Shown piece after piece: positions 22,228 to 34,243 of a stretch of DNA of 64,000 nt. The position numbers and the translations under genes were made by a program. Under the pieces are notes generated by a model. The model was not told the DNA's origin. It was given only the letters and a program-made list of their open reading frames with translations, and did not search any database. Source of the DNA: Stictocephala bisonia (Eukaryota; Arthropoda; Insecta; Hemiptera; Membracidae); the NCBI GenBank assembly GCA_035578905.1, contig JAQJVL010000174.1, positions 917,253-981,252 of the forward strand. The letters are read 5' to 3'. The stretch's first letter is position 1. Every line of letters begins with the position of its first letter.

Positions 22228-25200
22228 GTGTTGTTTATAGCTAGTGAATTCCTGTTGTTTATATCTAGTGAACTCCTGTTGTTTATAGCTAGTGAACTCC
22301 TGTTGTTTATAGCTAGTCAATTCCTGTTGTTTATATCTAGTGAACTCCTGTTGTTTATAGCTAGTGAATTCCTGTTGTTTATATCTAGTGAACTCCTGTT
22401 GTTTACAGCTAGTGAAGTCCTGTTGTTTATAGCTAGTGAAGTCCTGTTGTTTATAGCTAGTGAAGTCGTGTTGTTTATAGCTAGTGAAGTCCTGTTGTTT
22501 ATAGCTAGTGAACTCCTGTTGTTTATAGCCAGTGAAGTCCTGTTGTTTATAGCTAGTGAAGTCGTGTTGTTTATAGCTAGTGAAGTCGTGTTGTTTATAT
22601 CCAGTGAAGTCCTGTTGTTTATATCTAGTGAACTCCTGTTGTTTATAGCTAGTGAATTCCTGTTGTTTATATCTAGTGAACTCCTGTTGTTTATATCCAG
22701 TGAAGTCCTGTTGTTTATATCTAGTGAACTCCTGTTGTTTATAGATAGTGAAGTCGTGTTGTTTATATCCAGTGAAGTCCTGTTGTTTATAGCTAGTGAA
22801 GTCGTGTTGTTTATAGCTAGTGAAGTCGTGTTGTTTATATCCAGTGAAGTCCTGTTGTTTATATCTAGTGAACTCCTGTTGTTTATAGACAGTGAACTCC
22901 TGTTGTTTATATCTAGTGAACTCCTGTTGTTTATATCTAGTGAACTCCTGTTGTTTATAGATAGTGAACTCCTGTTGTTTATAGATAGTGAACTCCTGTT
23001 GTTTATATCCAGTGAAGTCCTGTTGTTTATAGCTAGTGAAGTCGTGTTGTTTATATCCAGTGAAGTCCTGTTGTTTATAGCTAGTGAAGTCGTGTTGTTT
23101 ATAGCTAGTGAACTCCTGTTGTTTATATCCAGTGAAGTCCTGTTGTTTATAGCTAGTGAAGTCGTGTTGTTTATAGCTAGTGAAGTCGTGTTGTTTATAT
23201 CCAGTGAAGTCCTGTTGTTTATATCTAGTGAACTCCTGTTGTTTATAGATAGTGAATTCCTGTTGTTTATATCTAGTGAATTCCTGTTGTTTATATCTAG
23301 TGAACTCCTGTTGTTTATAGCTAGTGAATTCCTGTTGTTTATATCTAGTGAACTCCTGTTGTTTATAGATAGTGAACTCCTGTTGTTTATATCCAGTGAA
23401 GTCCTGTTGTTTATAGCTAGTGAAGTCGTGTTGTTTATAGCTAGTGAAGTCGTGTTGTTTATATCCAGTGAAGTCCTGTTGTTTATATCTAGTGAACTCC
23501 TGTTGTTTATAGATAGTGAATTCCTGTTGTTTATATCTAGTGAACTCCTGTTGTTTATATCCAGTGAAGTCCTGTTGTTTATATCTAGTGAACTCCTGTT
23601 GTTTATAGATAGTGAAGTAGTGTTGTTTATATCCAGTGAAGTCCTGTTGTTTATAGCTAGTGAAGTCGTGTTGTTTATAGCTAGTGAAGTCGTGTTGTTT
23701 ATATCCAGTGTAGTCCTGTTGTTTATATCTAGTGAACTCCTGTTGTTTATAGATAGTGAACTCCTGTTGTTTATATCTAGTGAACTCCTGTTGTTTATAG
23801 ATAGTGAACTCCTGTTGTTTATATCCAGTGAAGTCCTGTTGTTTATATCTAGTGAACTCCTGTTGTTTATAGATAGTGAACTCCTGTTGTTTATATCTAG
23901 TGAACTCCTGTTGTTTATAGATAGTGAACTCCTGTTGTTTATATCTAGTGAACTCCTGTTGTTTATAGCTAGTGAATTCCTGTTGTTTATATCTAGTGAA
24001 CTCCTGTTGTTTATAGCCAGTGAAGTCCTGTTCTTTATATCTAGTGAAGTCCTGTTGTTTATAGCCAGTGAACTCCTGTTGTTTATAGCTAGTGAAGTCG
24101 TGTAGTTTATAGCTAGTGAAGTCCTGTTGTTTATAGCCAGTGAAGTCCTGTTGTTTATAGCCAGTGAAATCCTGTTGTTTATAGCTAGTGAAGTCGTGTT
24201 GTTTATAGCCAGTGAAGTCCTGTTGTTTATAGCCAGTGAACTCCTGTTGTTTATAGCTAGTGAAGTCGTGTTGTTTATAGCTAGTGAACTCCTGTTGTTT
24301 ATAGCCAGTGAAGTCCTGTTGTTTATAGCCAGTGAAGTCGTGTTGTTTATAGCCAGTGAACTCCTGTTGTTTATAGCTAGTGAAGTCGTGTTGTTTATAG
24401 CTAGTGAACTCCTGTTGTTTATATCTAGTGAAGTCGTGTTGTTTATAGCTAGTGAAGTCGTGTTGTTTATAGCTAGTGAAGTCGTGTTGTTTATAGCCAG
24501 TGAAGTCCTGTTGTTTATAGCTAGGGAAGTCGTGTTGTTTATAGCTAGTGAACTCCTGTTGTTTATAGCCAGTGAAGTCCTGTTGTTTATAGCCAGTGAA
24601 GTCGTGTTGTTTATAGCCAGTGAACTCCTGTTGTTTATAGCTAGTGAAGTCGTGTTGTTTATAGCTAGTGAACGCCTGTTGTTTATATCTAGTGAAGTCG
24701 TGTTGTTTATAGCCAGTGAAGTCCTGTTGTTTATAGCCAGTGAAGTCCTGTTGTTTATAGCTAGTGAAGTCGTGTTGTTTATAGCCAGTGAACTCCTGTT
24801 GTTTATAGCTAGGGAAGTCGTGTTGTTTATAGCTAGTGAAGTCGTGTTGTTTATAGCTAGTGAACTCCTGTTGTTTATAGCTAGTGAACTCCTGTTGTTT
24901 ATAGCCAGTGAAGTCCTGTTGTTTATAGCCAGTGAACTCCTGTTGTTTATAGCTAGTGAAGTCGTGTTGTTTATAGCTAGTGAACTCCTGTTGTTTATAT
25001 CTAGTGAAGTCCTGTTGTTTATAGCCAGTGAACTCCTGTTGTTTATAGCTAGTGAAGTCGTGTTGTTTATATCTAGTGAACTCCTGTTGTTTATAGCCAG
25101 TGAAGTCCTGTTGTTTATAGCCAGTGAACTCCTGTTGTTTATAGCTAGTGAAGTCGTGTTGTTTATAGCTAGTGAAGTCGTGTTGTTTATAGCTAGTGAA

Positions 25201-26214
25201 GTCCTGTTGTTTATAGCTAGTGAAGTCCTGTTGTTTATATCTAGTGAAGTCCTGTTGTTTATAGCCAGTGAAGTCCTGTTGTTTATAGCCAGTGAAATCC
25301 TGTTGTTTATAGCTAGTGAAGTCCTGTTGTTTATAGCTAGTGAAGTCCTGTTGTTTATAGCCAGTGAAATCCTGTTGTTTATAGCCAGTGAAGTCCTGTT
25401 GTTTATAGCCAGTGAACTCCTGTTGTTTATAGCTAGTGAAGTCGTGTTGTTTATAGCTAGTGAAGTCGTGTTGTTTATAGCTAGTGAAGTCGTGTTGTTT
25501 ATAGCTAGTGAAGTCCTGTTGTTTATAGCTAGTGAAGTCCTGTTGTTTATAGCTAGTGAACTCCTGTTGTTTATAGCTAGTGAACTCCTGTTGTTTATAG
25601 CTAGTGAAGTCGTGTTGTTTATAGCTAGTGAAGTCGTGTTGTTTATAGCTAGTGAAGTCGTGTTGTTTATAGCTAGTGAAGTCCTGTTGTTTATAGCTAG
25701 TGAACTCCTGTTGTTTATAGATAGTGAACTCCTGTTGTTTATAGCCAGTGAAATCCTGTTGTTTATAGCTAGTGAACTTCTGTTGTTTATAGCCAGTGAA
25801 ATCCTGTTGTTTATAGCTAGTGAACTCCTGTTGTTTATAGCTAGTGAAGTCGTGTTGTTTATAGCTAGTGAAGTCGTGTTGTTTATAGCTAGTGAAGTCC
25901 TGTTGTTTATAGCTAGTGAACTCCTGTTGTTTATAGATAGTGAACTCCTGTTGTTTATAGCCAGTGAAATCCTGTTGTTTATAGCTAGTGAACTCCTGTT
26001 GTTTATAGCTAGTGAACTCCTGTTGTTTATAGCTAGTGAAATCCTGTTGTTTATAGCTAGTGAACTCCTGTTGTTCATAGCTAGTGAACTCCTGTTGTTT
26101 ATAGCTAGTGAAGTCGTGTTGTTTATAGCTAGTGAAGTCGTGTTGTTTATAGCTAGTGAAGTCCTGTTGTTTATAGCTAGTGAACTCCTGTTGTTTATAG
26201 ATAGTTAACTCCTG
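22228..26214. repeat. First copy of the macro-duplicated block in the 24-bp array
   Basis: The order of unit variants here recurs in 26215-30414. Checked stretches: 22657-22890 matches at +4704 bp, 22921-23580 at +4680, 24541-24700 at +4104, 24937-25030 at +3984, and the unique ATAGATAGTTAACT junction at +4200. All offsets are multiples of 24, so the copies differ by gain or loss of whole units. In 23041-23580 only a handful of substitutions separate the copies. Confidence 0.9.
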
Positions 26215-29200
26215 TTGTTTATAGCCAGTGAAATCCTGTTGTTTATAGCTAGTGAACTCCTGTTGTTTATATCTAGTGAACTCCTGTTGTTTATAGCTAG
26301 TGAATTCCTGTTGTTTATATCTAGTGAACTCCTGTTGTTTACAGCTAGTGAAGTCCTGTTGTTTATAGCTAGTGAAGTCGTGTTGTTTATAGCTAGTGAA
26401 TTCCTGTTGTTTTTATCTAGTGAACTCCTGTTGTTTATATCTAGTGAACTCCTGTTGTTTATAGCTAGTGAACTCCTGTTGTTTACAGCTAGTGAAGTCC
26501 TGTTGTTTATAGCTAGTGAAGTAGTGTTGTTTATAGCTAGTGAAGTCGTGTTGTTTATATCCAGTGAAGTCCTGTTGTTTATATCTAGTGAACTCCTGTT
26601 GTTTATAGCTAGTGAATTCCTGTTGTTTATATCTAGTGAACTCCTGTTGTTTATAGCTAGTGAATTCCTGTTGTTTATAGCTAGTGAACTCCTGTTGTTT
26701 ACAGCTAGTGAAGTCCTGTTGTTTATAGCTAGTGAAGTCGTGTTGTTTATAGCTAGTGAATTCCTGTTGTTTATATCTAGTGAACTCCTGTTGTTTATAG
26801 CTAGTGAACTCCTGTTGTTTATAGCTAGTGAATTCCTGTTGTTTATATCTAGTGAACTCCTGTTGTTTATAGCTAGTGAATTCCTGTTGTTTATAGCTAG
26901 TGAATTCCTGTTGTTTATATCTAGTGAACTCCTGTTGTTTACAGCTAGTGAAGTCCTGTTGTTTATAGCTAGTGAAGTCCTGTTGTTTATAGCTAGTGAA
27001 GTCGTGTTGTTTATAGCTAGTGAAGTCCTGTTGTTTATAGCTAGTGAACTCCTGTTGTTTATAGCCAGTGAAGTCCTGTTGTTTATAGCTAGTGAAGTCG
27101 TGTTGGTTATAGCTAGTGAAGTCTTGTTGTTTATATCCAGTGAAGTCCTGTTGTTTATATCTAGTGAACTCCTGTTGTTTATAGCTAGTGAATTCCTGTT
27201 GTTTATATCTAGTGAACTCCTGTTGTTTATAGCTAGTGAACTCCTGTTGTTTACAGCTAGTGAAGTCCTGTTGTTTATAGCTAGTGAAGTCGTGTTGTTT
27301 ATAGCTAGTGAAGTCGTGTTGTTTATATCTAGTGAACTCCTGTTGTTTATAGATAGTGAATTCCTGTTGTTTATATCTAGTGAACTTCTGTTGTTTATAT
27401 CCAGTGAAGTCCTGTTGTTTATATCTAGTGAACTCCTGTTGTTTATAGATAGTGAAGTCGTGTTGTTTATATCCAGTGAAGTCCTGTTGTTTATAGCTAG
27501 TGAAGTCGTGTTGTTTATAGCTAGTGAAGTCGTGTTGTTTATATCCAGTAAAGTCCTGTTGTTTATATCTAGTGAACTCCTGTTGTTTATATCTAGTGAA
27601 CTCCTGTTGTTTATATCTAGTGAACTCCTGTTGTTTATAGATAGTGAACTCCTGTTGTTTATAGATAGTGAACTCCTGTTGTTTATATCCAGTGAAGTCC
27701 TGTTGTTTATAGCTAGTGAAGTCGTGTTGTTTATATCCAGTGAAGTCCTGTTGTTTATAGCTAGTGAAGTCGTGTTGTTTATAGCTAGTGAACTCCTGTT
27801 GTTTGTATCCAGTGAAGTCCTGTTGTTTATAGCTAGTGAAGTCGTGTTGTTTATAGCTAGTGAAGTCGTGTTGTTTATATCCAGTGAAGTCCTGTTGTTT
27901 ATATCTAGTGTACTCCTGTTGTTTATAGATAGTGATTTCCTGTTGTTTATATCTAGTGAATTCCTGTTGTTTATATCTAGTGAACTCCTGTTGTTTATAG
28001 CTAGTGAATTCCTGTTGTTTATATCTAGTGAACTCCTGTTGTTTATAGATAGTGAACTCCTGTTGTTTATATCCAGTGAAGTCCTGTTGTTTATAGCTAG
28101 TGAAGTCGTGTTGTTTATAGCTAGTGAAGTCGTGTTGTTTATATCCAGTGAAGTCCTGTTGTTTATATCTAGTGAACTCCTGTTGTTTATAGATAGTGAA
28201 TTCCTGTTGTTTATATCTAGTGAACTCCTGTTGTTTATATCTAGTGAAGTCCTGTTGTTTATATCTAGTGAACTCCTGTTGTTTATAGATAGTGAAGTCC
28301 TGTTGTTTATAGCCAGTGAAGTCCTGTTGTTTATAGCTAGTGAACTCCTGTTGTTTATAGCTAGTGAAGTCGTGTTGTTTATAGCTAGTGAAGTCGTGTT
28401 GTTTATATCTAGTGAAGTCGTGTTGTTTATAGCTAGTGAAGTCCTGTTGTTTATAGCCAGTGAAGTCCTGTTGTTTATAGCTAGTGAACTCCTGTTGTTT
28501 ATAGCTAGTGAAGTCGTGTTGTTTATAGCTAGTGAAGTCGTGTTGTTTATAGCTAGTGAAGTCGTGTTGTTTATAGCCAGTGAAGTCCTGTTGTTTATAG
28601 CCAGTGAACTCCTGTTGTTTATAGCTAGTGAAGTCGTGTTGTTTATAGCTAGTGAACTCCTGTTGTTTATAGCCAGTGAAGTCCTGTTATTTATAGCCAG
28701 TGAAGTCGTGTTGTTTATAGCCAGTGAACTCCTGTTGTTTATAGCTAGTGAAGTCGTGTTGTTTATAGCTAGTGAACGCCTGTTGTTTATATCTAGTGAA
28801 GTCGTGTTGTTTATAGCTAGTGAAGTCGTGTTGTTTATAGCTAGTGAACTCCTGTTGTTTATAGCTAGTGAACTCCTTTTGTTTATAGCCAGTGAAGTCC
28901 TGTTGTTTATAGCCAGTGAACTCCTGTTGTTTATAGCTAGTGAAGTCGTGTTGTTTATAGCTAGTGAACTCCTGTTGTTTATATCTAGTGAAGTCCTGTT
29001 GTTTATAGCCAGTGAACTCCTGTTGTTTATAGCTAGTGAAGTCGTGTTGTTTATATCTAGTGAACTCCTGTTGTTTATAGCCAGTGAAGTCCTGTTGTTT
29101 ATAGCCAGTGAACTCCTGTTGTTTATAGCTAGTGAAGTCGTGTTGTTTATAGCTAGTGAAGTCCTGTTGTTTATAGCTAGTGAAGTCCTGTTGTTTTTAG

Positions 29201-30414
29201 CTAGTGAAGTCCTGTTGTTTATATCTAGTGAACTCCTGTTGTTTATAGCCAGTGAAGTCCTGTTGTTTATAGCCAGTGAACTCCTGTTGTTTATAGCTAG
29301 TGAAGTCGTGTTGTTTATAGCCAGTGAAGTCCTGTTGTTTATAGCCAGTGAACTCCTGTTGTTTATAGCTAGTGAAGTCGTGTTGTTTATAGCTAGTGAA
29401 GTCCTGTTGTTTATATCTAGTGAACTCCTGTTGTTTATAGCCAGTGAAGTCCTGTTGTTTATAGCCAGTGAACTCCTGTTGTTTATAGCCAGTGAACTCC
29501 TGTTGTTTATAGCTAGTGAAGTCGTGTTGTTTATAGCTAGTGAAGTCCTGTTGTTTATAGCTAGTGAAGTCCTGTTGTTTATATCTAGTGAACTCCTGTT
29601 GTTTATAGCCAGTGAAGTCCTGTTGTTTATAGCCAGTGAACTCCTGTTGTTTATAGCTAGTGAAGTCGTGTTGTTTATAGCTAGTGAAGTCGTGTTGTTT
29701 ATAGCTAGTGAAGTCGTGTTGTTTATAGCTAGTGAACTCCTGTTGTTTATAGCTAGTGAACTCCTGTTGTTTATAGCTAGTGAAGTCGTGTTGTTTATAG
29801 CTAGTGAAGTCGTGTTGTTTATAGCTAGTGAAGTCGTGTTGTTTATAGCTAGTGAAGTCGTGTTGTTTATAGCTAGTGAACTCCTGTTGTTTATAGATAG
29901 TGAACTCCTGTTGTTTATAGCCAGTGAAATCCTGTTGTTTATAGCTAGTGAACTCCTGTTGTTTATAGCCAGTGAAATCCTGTTGTTTATAGCTAGTGAA
30001 CTCCTGTTGTTTATAGCCAGTGAAGTCGTGTTGTTTATAGCTAGTGAAGTCGTGTTGTTTATAGCTAGTGAAGTCCTGTTGTTTATAGCTAGTGAACTCC
30101 TGTTGTTTATAGATAGTGAACTCCTGTTGTTTATAGATAGTGAACTCCTGTTGTTTATAGCCAGTGAAATCCTGTTGTTTATAGCTAGTGAACTCCTGTT
30201 GTTTATAGCTAGTGAACTCCTGTTGTTTATAGCTAGTGAACTCCTGTTGTTTATAGCTAGTGAAATCCTGTTGTTTATAGCTAGTGAACTCCTGTTGTTT
30301 ATAGCTAGTGAACTCCTGTTGTTTATAGCTAGTGAAGTCGTGTTGTTTATAGCTAGTGAAGTCCTGTTGTTTATAGCTAGTGAACTCCTGTTGTTTATAG
30401 ATAGTTAACTCCTG
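26215..30414. repeat. Second copy of the macro-duplicated block
   Basis: Tandem partner of 22228-26214. Both copies end with the same rare unit containing ATAGTTAACT followed by ATAGCCAGTGAAATCC. Diagnostic rare variants such as GAACGCC (24671 and 28775) occur once per block. The copies therefore arose by one duplication of roughly 4 kb inside the array, followed by internal unit loss and gain. Confidence 0.9.
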
Positions 30415-30692
30415 TTGTTTATAGCCAGTGAAATCCTGTTGTTTATAGCTAGTGAACTCCTGTTGTTTATAGCTAGTGAACTCCTGTTGTTTATAGCTAG
30501 TGAAATCCTGTTGTTTATAGCTAGTGAACTCCTGTTGTTTATAGCTAGTGAACTCCTGTTGTTTATAGCTAGTGAAGTCGTGTTGTTTATAGCTAGTGAA
30601 GTCGTGTTGTTTATAGCTAGTGAAGTCCTGTTGTTTATAGCTAGTGAAGTCCTGTTGTTTATAATTAGTGAAGGCCTATTGTTTACCGCTTT

Positions 30693-31265
30693 AAAGCTAT
30701 TGAAGACTTACTATATTTACAACACTTTGATAAAAGTAGGCCTAGATATCAATTAGCACATATCTAGTACATGCAATTTCAATTAATATGATGTATTTAG
30801 TTCTGAGCAAATATTTGGAGAACATTTCAATACAAAAGTTTATAAGATTTATTTAGTTTTGTATATTTAAAATTTATTAAATAATCTATAATGTAATGGT
30901 TGGTTATTTAATTTTTTTATATAACTTAATATTTAAAAAGCAATGATTTATATTTATGTTGTCAATTTTTTTGTTTGTTTGGAGTTTAATGTCTGATAAT
31001 TGCGTATAGGTTTGTTCTGAGTATATTAATGTATATTGAAGAAGTAATTAATTGAGGTGAAGTGTTCGTAAAATTAATTACTTAGTCACGTTGTAATCCT
31101 TGTGAAATGTATAGTTTTTATTCTTTTATATTACATTACTTTTATATGCTTGAGTAAATGCAGTGTTTTAAATGTATTTAAAACACTTTAAAACCACTGT
31201 ATTTATGACAAACATTGTGTTAATTAATTTTCCATAGGCTTCTTATAAAGAACCTTTAAACTCGG
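30693..31265. other. AT-rich flank of the array
   Basis: The last units decay (ATAATTAGTGAAGGCCTATT) and pass into unique AT-rich sequence. Nothing further recognised. Confidence 0.5.
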
Positions 31266-31510
31266 GTATTCACAGTTCTGCGCCGACAGTCTCATCAACG
31301 TTAAGAAATGAAAATTGTTAAAAAATAAGTGATATGTCACGAGAGTTGATGAAACAACAGGAGTTTTTGTCCCAGTCCGTTGCCGTTCCAGACGCGAACA
31401 GAACCAGTTTAGTTGGCAAATCGTTTAACAGTTGAACGTGTTTGGCAACGTTATTGCGTGTCGACTGATGTGGTGTGTGATGTGACCGCTTGCACCCTGC
31501 GAACATTTCT
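31266..31510. other. GC-richer unique segment with short minus-strand frame
   Basis: A 62-codon minus-strand ATG frame (31506-31318) has fairly mixed amino-acid composition but no recognised domain and no splice evidence. On the minus strand it contains AACTCCTGTTGTTT, a 14-base exact match to the unit of the 24-bp array that ends about 650 bp upstream. Confidence 0.3.
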
Positions 31511-31549
31511 CATTTCAGTTAGAATTTTTGTTGAATCACAGTTAAATGA

Positions 31550-31790
31550 GTTTTTATTCATTATTCATTAGTAAGACGCTGATCGTAGAGTTAAGAGCGA
31601 ATATGAGTGTGATGATCATAGATGAATGCGTGTAGTCACTGTTACCAACTAAGGTCAACAGTTCTCAGAAAGAAGTGTTTATTATTAGACCCATAGCGAA
31701 GCCTAATAGGAAATCTACAGCTTTAAGTAGAACCCGAACCACGCAGTGTTGGTCTGATTTGTATATAACCGACAAGGCTATTGATAATTT
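31550..31790 (-). mobile_element. SINE copy, minus strand
   Basis: Shares the conserved 3' body of the SINE group in reverse: AAGACGCTGATCGTAGAG, GCGAATATGAGTGTGATGA, GTAGTCACTGTTACCAACTA, and then GAACCCGAACCACGCAGTG, the segment typical of the 53.5/54.7-kb subtype. The head beyond about 31770 is missing. Confidence 0.7.
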
Positions 31791-32619
31791 ATAAAACAAA
31801 TAAATATTTTTGTTATATAGATATTTGGTGTCAATACATATTCAAACAGAAAAATAAAGGATATTTTCCTTTTACTTCATGTTTAAACCGTAAATCAGTC
31901 GTATCCCTTAGAGTTTAAATTTATTTATTTAAACTCTAAGAAATAAGTACTTCATACTTAAGATTTTATAGTATTTATACATTACTTATTTGTGGGTTTT
32001 TAATTTTTCGTTAGTTTGGTAGCTGGCTTTGAAAGCCATACGATATGTATAGTTGTATCCCTAAAAACTGTATTGTTAACATTTCCTTAAATTTACTAAA
32101 TTTCGAATTCAAAACAATGCTAAAATAAATTATTAAGTTATGATCGACACAGTACATAGAATTATAATACAAAAATGAAAAAATTATGTATACAAAAAAT
32201 ACTTGTAGAACAGAATGTTAGTAAAAATTACCATCATATTTTGGCATATACTTTATTCTAAACTTAAGCCTAACATGAGAAAACTGTAGTTTTATAAAAA
32301 ATTCAAATTAAAAGTAAGAAAAAATCTATAGGAAAAAATAGCTCTTTTACTCAGATGAAAAGTATTTTGAGAGCAAATTTAAAAATGATGATGATTCTCT
32401 ACATGTATTTACATAATAATATTATGAGTATATGAAATATGTATACACACATTTGTATGTTGTTTCATACAATTAATGAAATAAAAAAATAAATGCTCGT
32501 AAATATTATTTATTTTATTATTTTTCTACATGCTTATTATTTTGAAGACAACAAAATATTCATGTATGGTAAAAATAATTACTTGTTCCCACGTTTTTAC
32601 TCATTACCAGTGACAAAAG
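31791..32619. other. AT-rich DNA with one perfect hairpin
   Basis: A 14-bp perfect stem (31907-31920 with 31927-31940, CTTAGAGTTTAAAT) around a 6-nt loop is the only structure noted. No gene or RNA family assigned. Confidence 0.5.
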
Positions 32620-32850
32620 TGCGGGCATATTACTCCGGAAGCCCCCCCACCCTTCCAATTGGCAGCCGGTATTGTCTGGGTTGGACTAATTCAGCTGCAG
32701 ACAGGGTAGGCCGCCATGTGGCCTGAAATTAGACCCCCCAACCCCTCTCCACATGGCACAAAATCCCACATCAGCTGACTGGCAGACTCACACACATTAG
32801 CCCTCTAAGTACTGACGTCATCCTTGGGTCAGGCTTTCTGGAATATCTCA
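32620..32850. promoter_or_regulatory. GC-richer island with CRE palindrome
   Basis: C-rich unique segment (CCCCCCCACCCTTCCAATTG, CCCCCCAACCCCTC) with CAGCTG words at about 32692 and 32772 and a perfect TGACGTCA at 32813-32820. No coding frame of substance. A regulatory function is inferred from composition and motifs only. Confidence 0.25.
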
Positions 32851-33570
32851 ATAAAATTATTAAGTTATGACTTAAAATTACATAACGTCTAGTTTTACAT
32901 AAGTACATAGTTCTATTCCAATTATAATGTATGGACTAATAAAATTACTTACTGTCGGATTCAAAAAGCAATGTACTCTTTATATGTTTTATTAAAGACT
33001 TTAAGCATTTTTTATAGCAGGTAGAATTTAAAAAAAGACGAAATTTCAGCACTTTTAGAGTAAATCTCAAATTTAAAAATTTCTAAAACAAAAGTACTAA
33101 AGATAAGTCAGTGAAACTGTAATCAAATGTGAAGAAGGTTGTCTTTTGTAGTTTGTCCAAATTCTATAATTTTTACTCTTTTACAAAATGTTCTGTTGTA
33201 ACTTTTGAAAACCATTGCAAATTAAAAATGACTGATCATACAAACTTCCAAAACGGTTCAAAAATACTGGATTGAAAAATAAAATAAAATAGTAAAACTG
33301 TAAGTGCGATAAAATAATCTTGCGATTTTATATCACATGATAATACAACAGATATTAATGTGCCGTAACTCGAACGACCAGCCGAGTCACCGAACGCGGT
33401 GTTGCCACTTCATGCAGCTGGACTTCCACCCCGTATTAAGGGACTAATTAGGTATAAATGACAGTTATACGTGTTACAGCTAAAGGCTGATGAATCACTC
33501 ACAGTTACTAGAAATGTGATAAGTACATCCTGTAAATCACCAATATAATGGGTGGCTCTCATTTTCGATT

Positions 33571-33900
33571 ACAGAACAATTCGTCCCACGGACATTTCGT
33601 CCCCAAAGAAAAATGCGGACATTCCGTCCCACTCTGTGGAGTGTCTACCTGGGTCGGGTTTGATAATTAGTCTCCAAATATTTCTAAACGGACACTTCGT
33701 CCCACCCTGAGAGAACCTAACCTAACCTAACCTAACCTAAGCTTTTTACAACCCTTCTCTCAGGTGGGACGAAGTGTCCGTTTAGAAATATTTGGAGACT
33801 ATTTATCAAACCCTACTCAGGTAGCCGTTCCACAAAGTGGGACGAAATGTCCGCATTTTTCTTGGGGGACGAAATGTCCGTGGGACGAATTGTCCGGACA
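33571..33900. mobile_element. Foldback element with (CCTAA)5 core, copy 1
   Basis: Arms 33571-33713 and about 33763-33900 are inverted copies. Each arm holds four words of the form GGACANTTCGTCCC (for example CGGACATTTCGTCCCC, CGGACACTTCGTCCC), plus GTCTCCAAATATTTCTAAAC. The core 33716-33740 is five exact CCTAA units, the complement of the arthropod telomere repeat TTAGG, followed by GCTTTTTACAACCC. Confidence 0.9.
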
Positions 33901-34243
33901 CCCTCATTTTCACGTTACATTCAGCTTATTGTTGCATGTGAAATTTACATAATTGTAAATCCTGTAAATAAGTTATTTTTTAATTTGACAATTTTTTAGA
34001 CCTATAACATTTTTAAACATGTCTTTGGAGGTGCAAAGCCCTCATGACAAAAGGTGATTAAATTATGCTTTAGATTTAGATAGAAAACATGGTTGATTAA
34101 CTGTTCAATACTTCCACAGTAATAAACCTTTCGTGCTTTGTTTAAATAATTCCAGGTGCACGATTCGGCAACGCCAAAATGCTTAGTTGAAACTAGTTTT
34201 GAAGTCCTGCTCGAGGGGATTTGCTTACACATGAGCGCACGGT

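Larger units (their letters stand above)
21725..30692. repeat. Giant 24-bp minisatellite, about 370 copies
   Basis: Uninterrupted 9-kb tandem array. The commonest unit is CTCCTGTTGTTTATAG then CTAGTGAA. Nearly all variation falls in two places: the four bases before TGTTG (CTCC, GTCC, GTCG, TTCC, ATCC) and the bases after TTTAT (AGCT, AGCC, ATCT, ATCC, AGAT); the blocks TGTTGTTTA and AGTGAA are almost invariant. Period 24 is kept throughout except for a 1-bp deletion near 22210. Because 24 is a multiple of three and the consensus lacks stops in one plus frame (LLLFIASE) and two minus frames (for example INNRSSLA), open frames up to 1397 codons appear on both strands. No promoter, start context or splice evidence supports translation. 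The rare stop variants (24103, and ATAGTTAACT near 26205 and 30405) break the plus frame. Confidence 0.98.

Noticed and set aside
22228..30756. Giant proteins encoded by the 24-bp array (LLLFIASE or INNRSSLA repeats)
   Set aside because: Open on both strands because the period is a multiple of three and the consensus lacks stops; no start context, splice sites, or non-repeat domain.
31907..31940. microRNA or terminator hairpin
   Set aside because: The 14-bp stem is too short for a pre-miRNA and there is no transcript context for a terminator.
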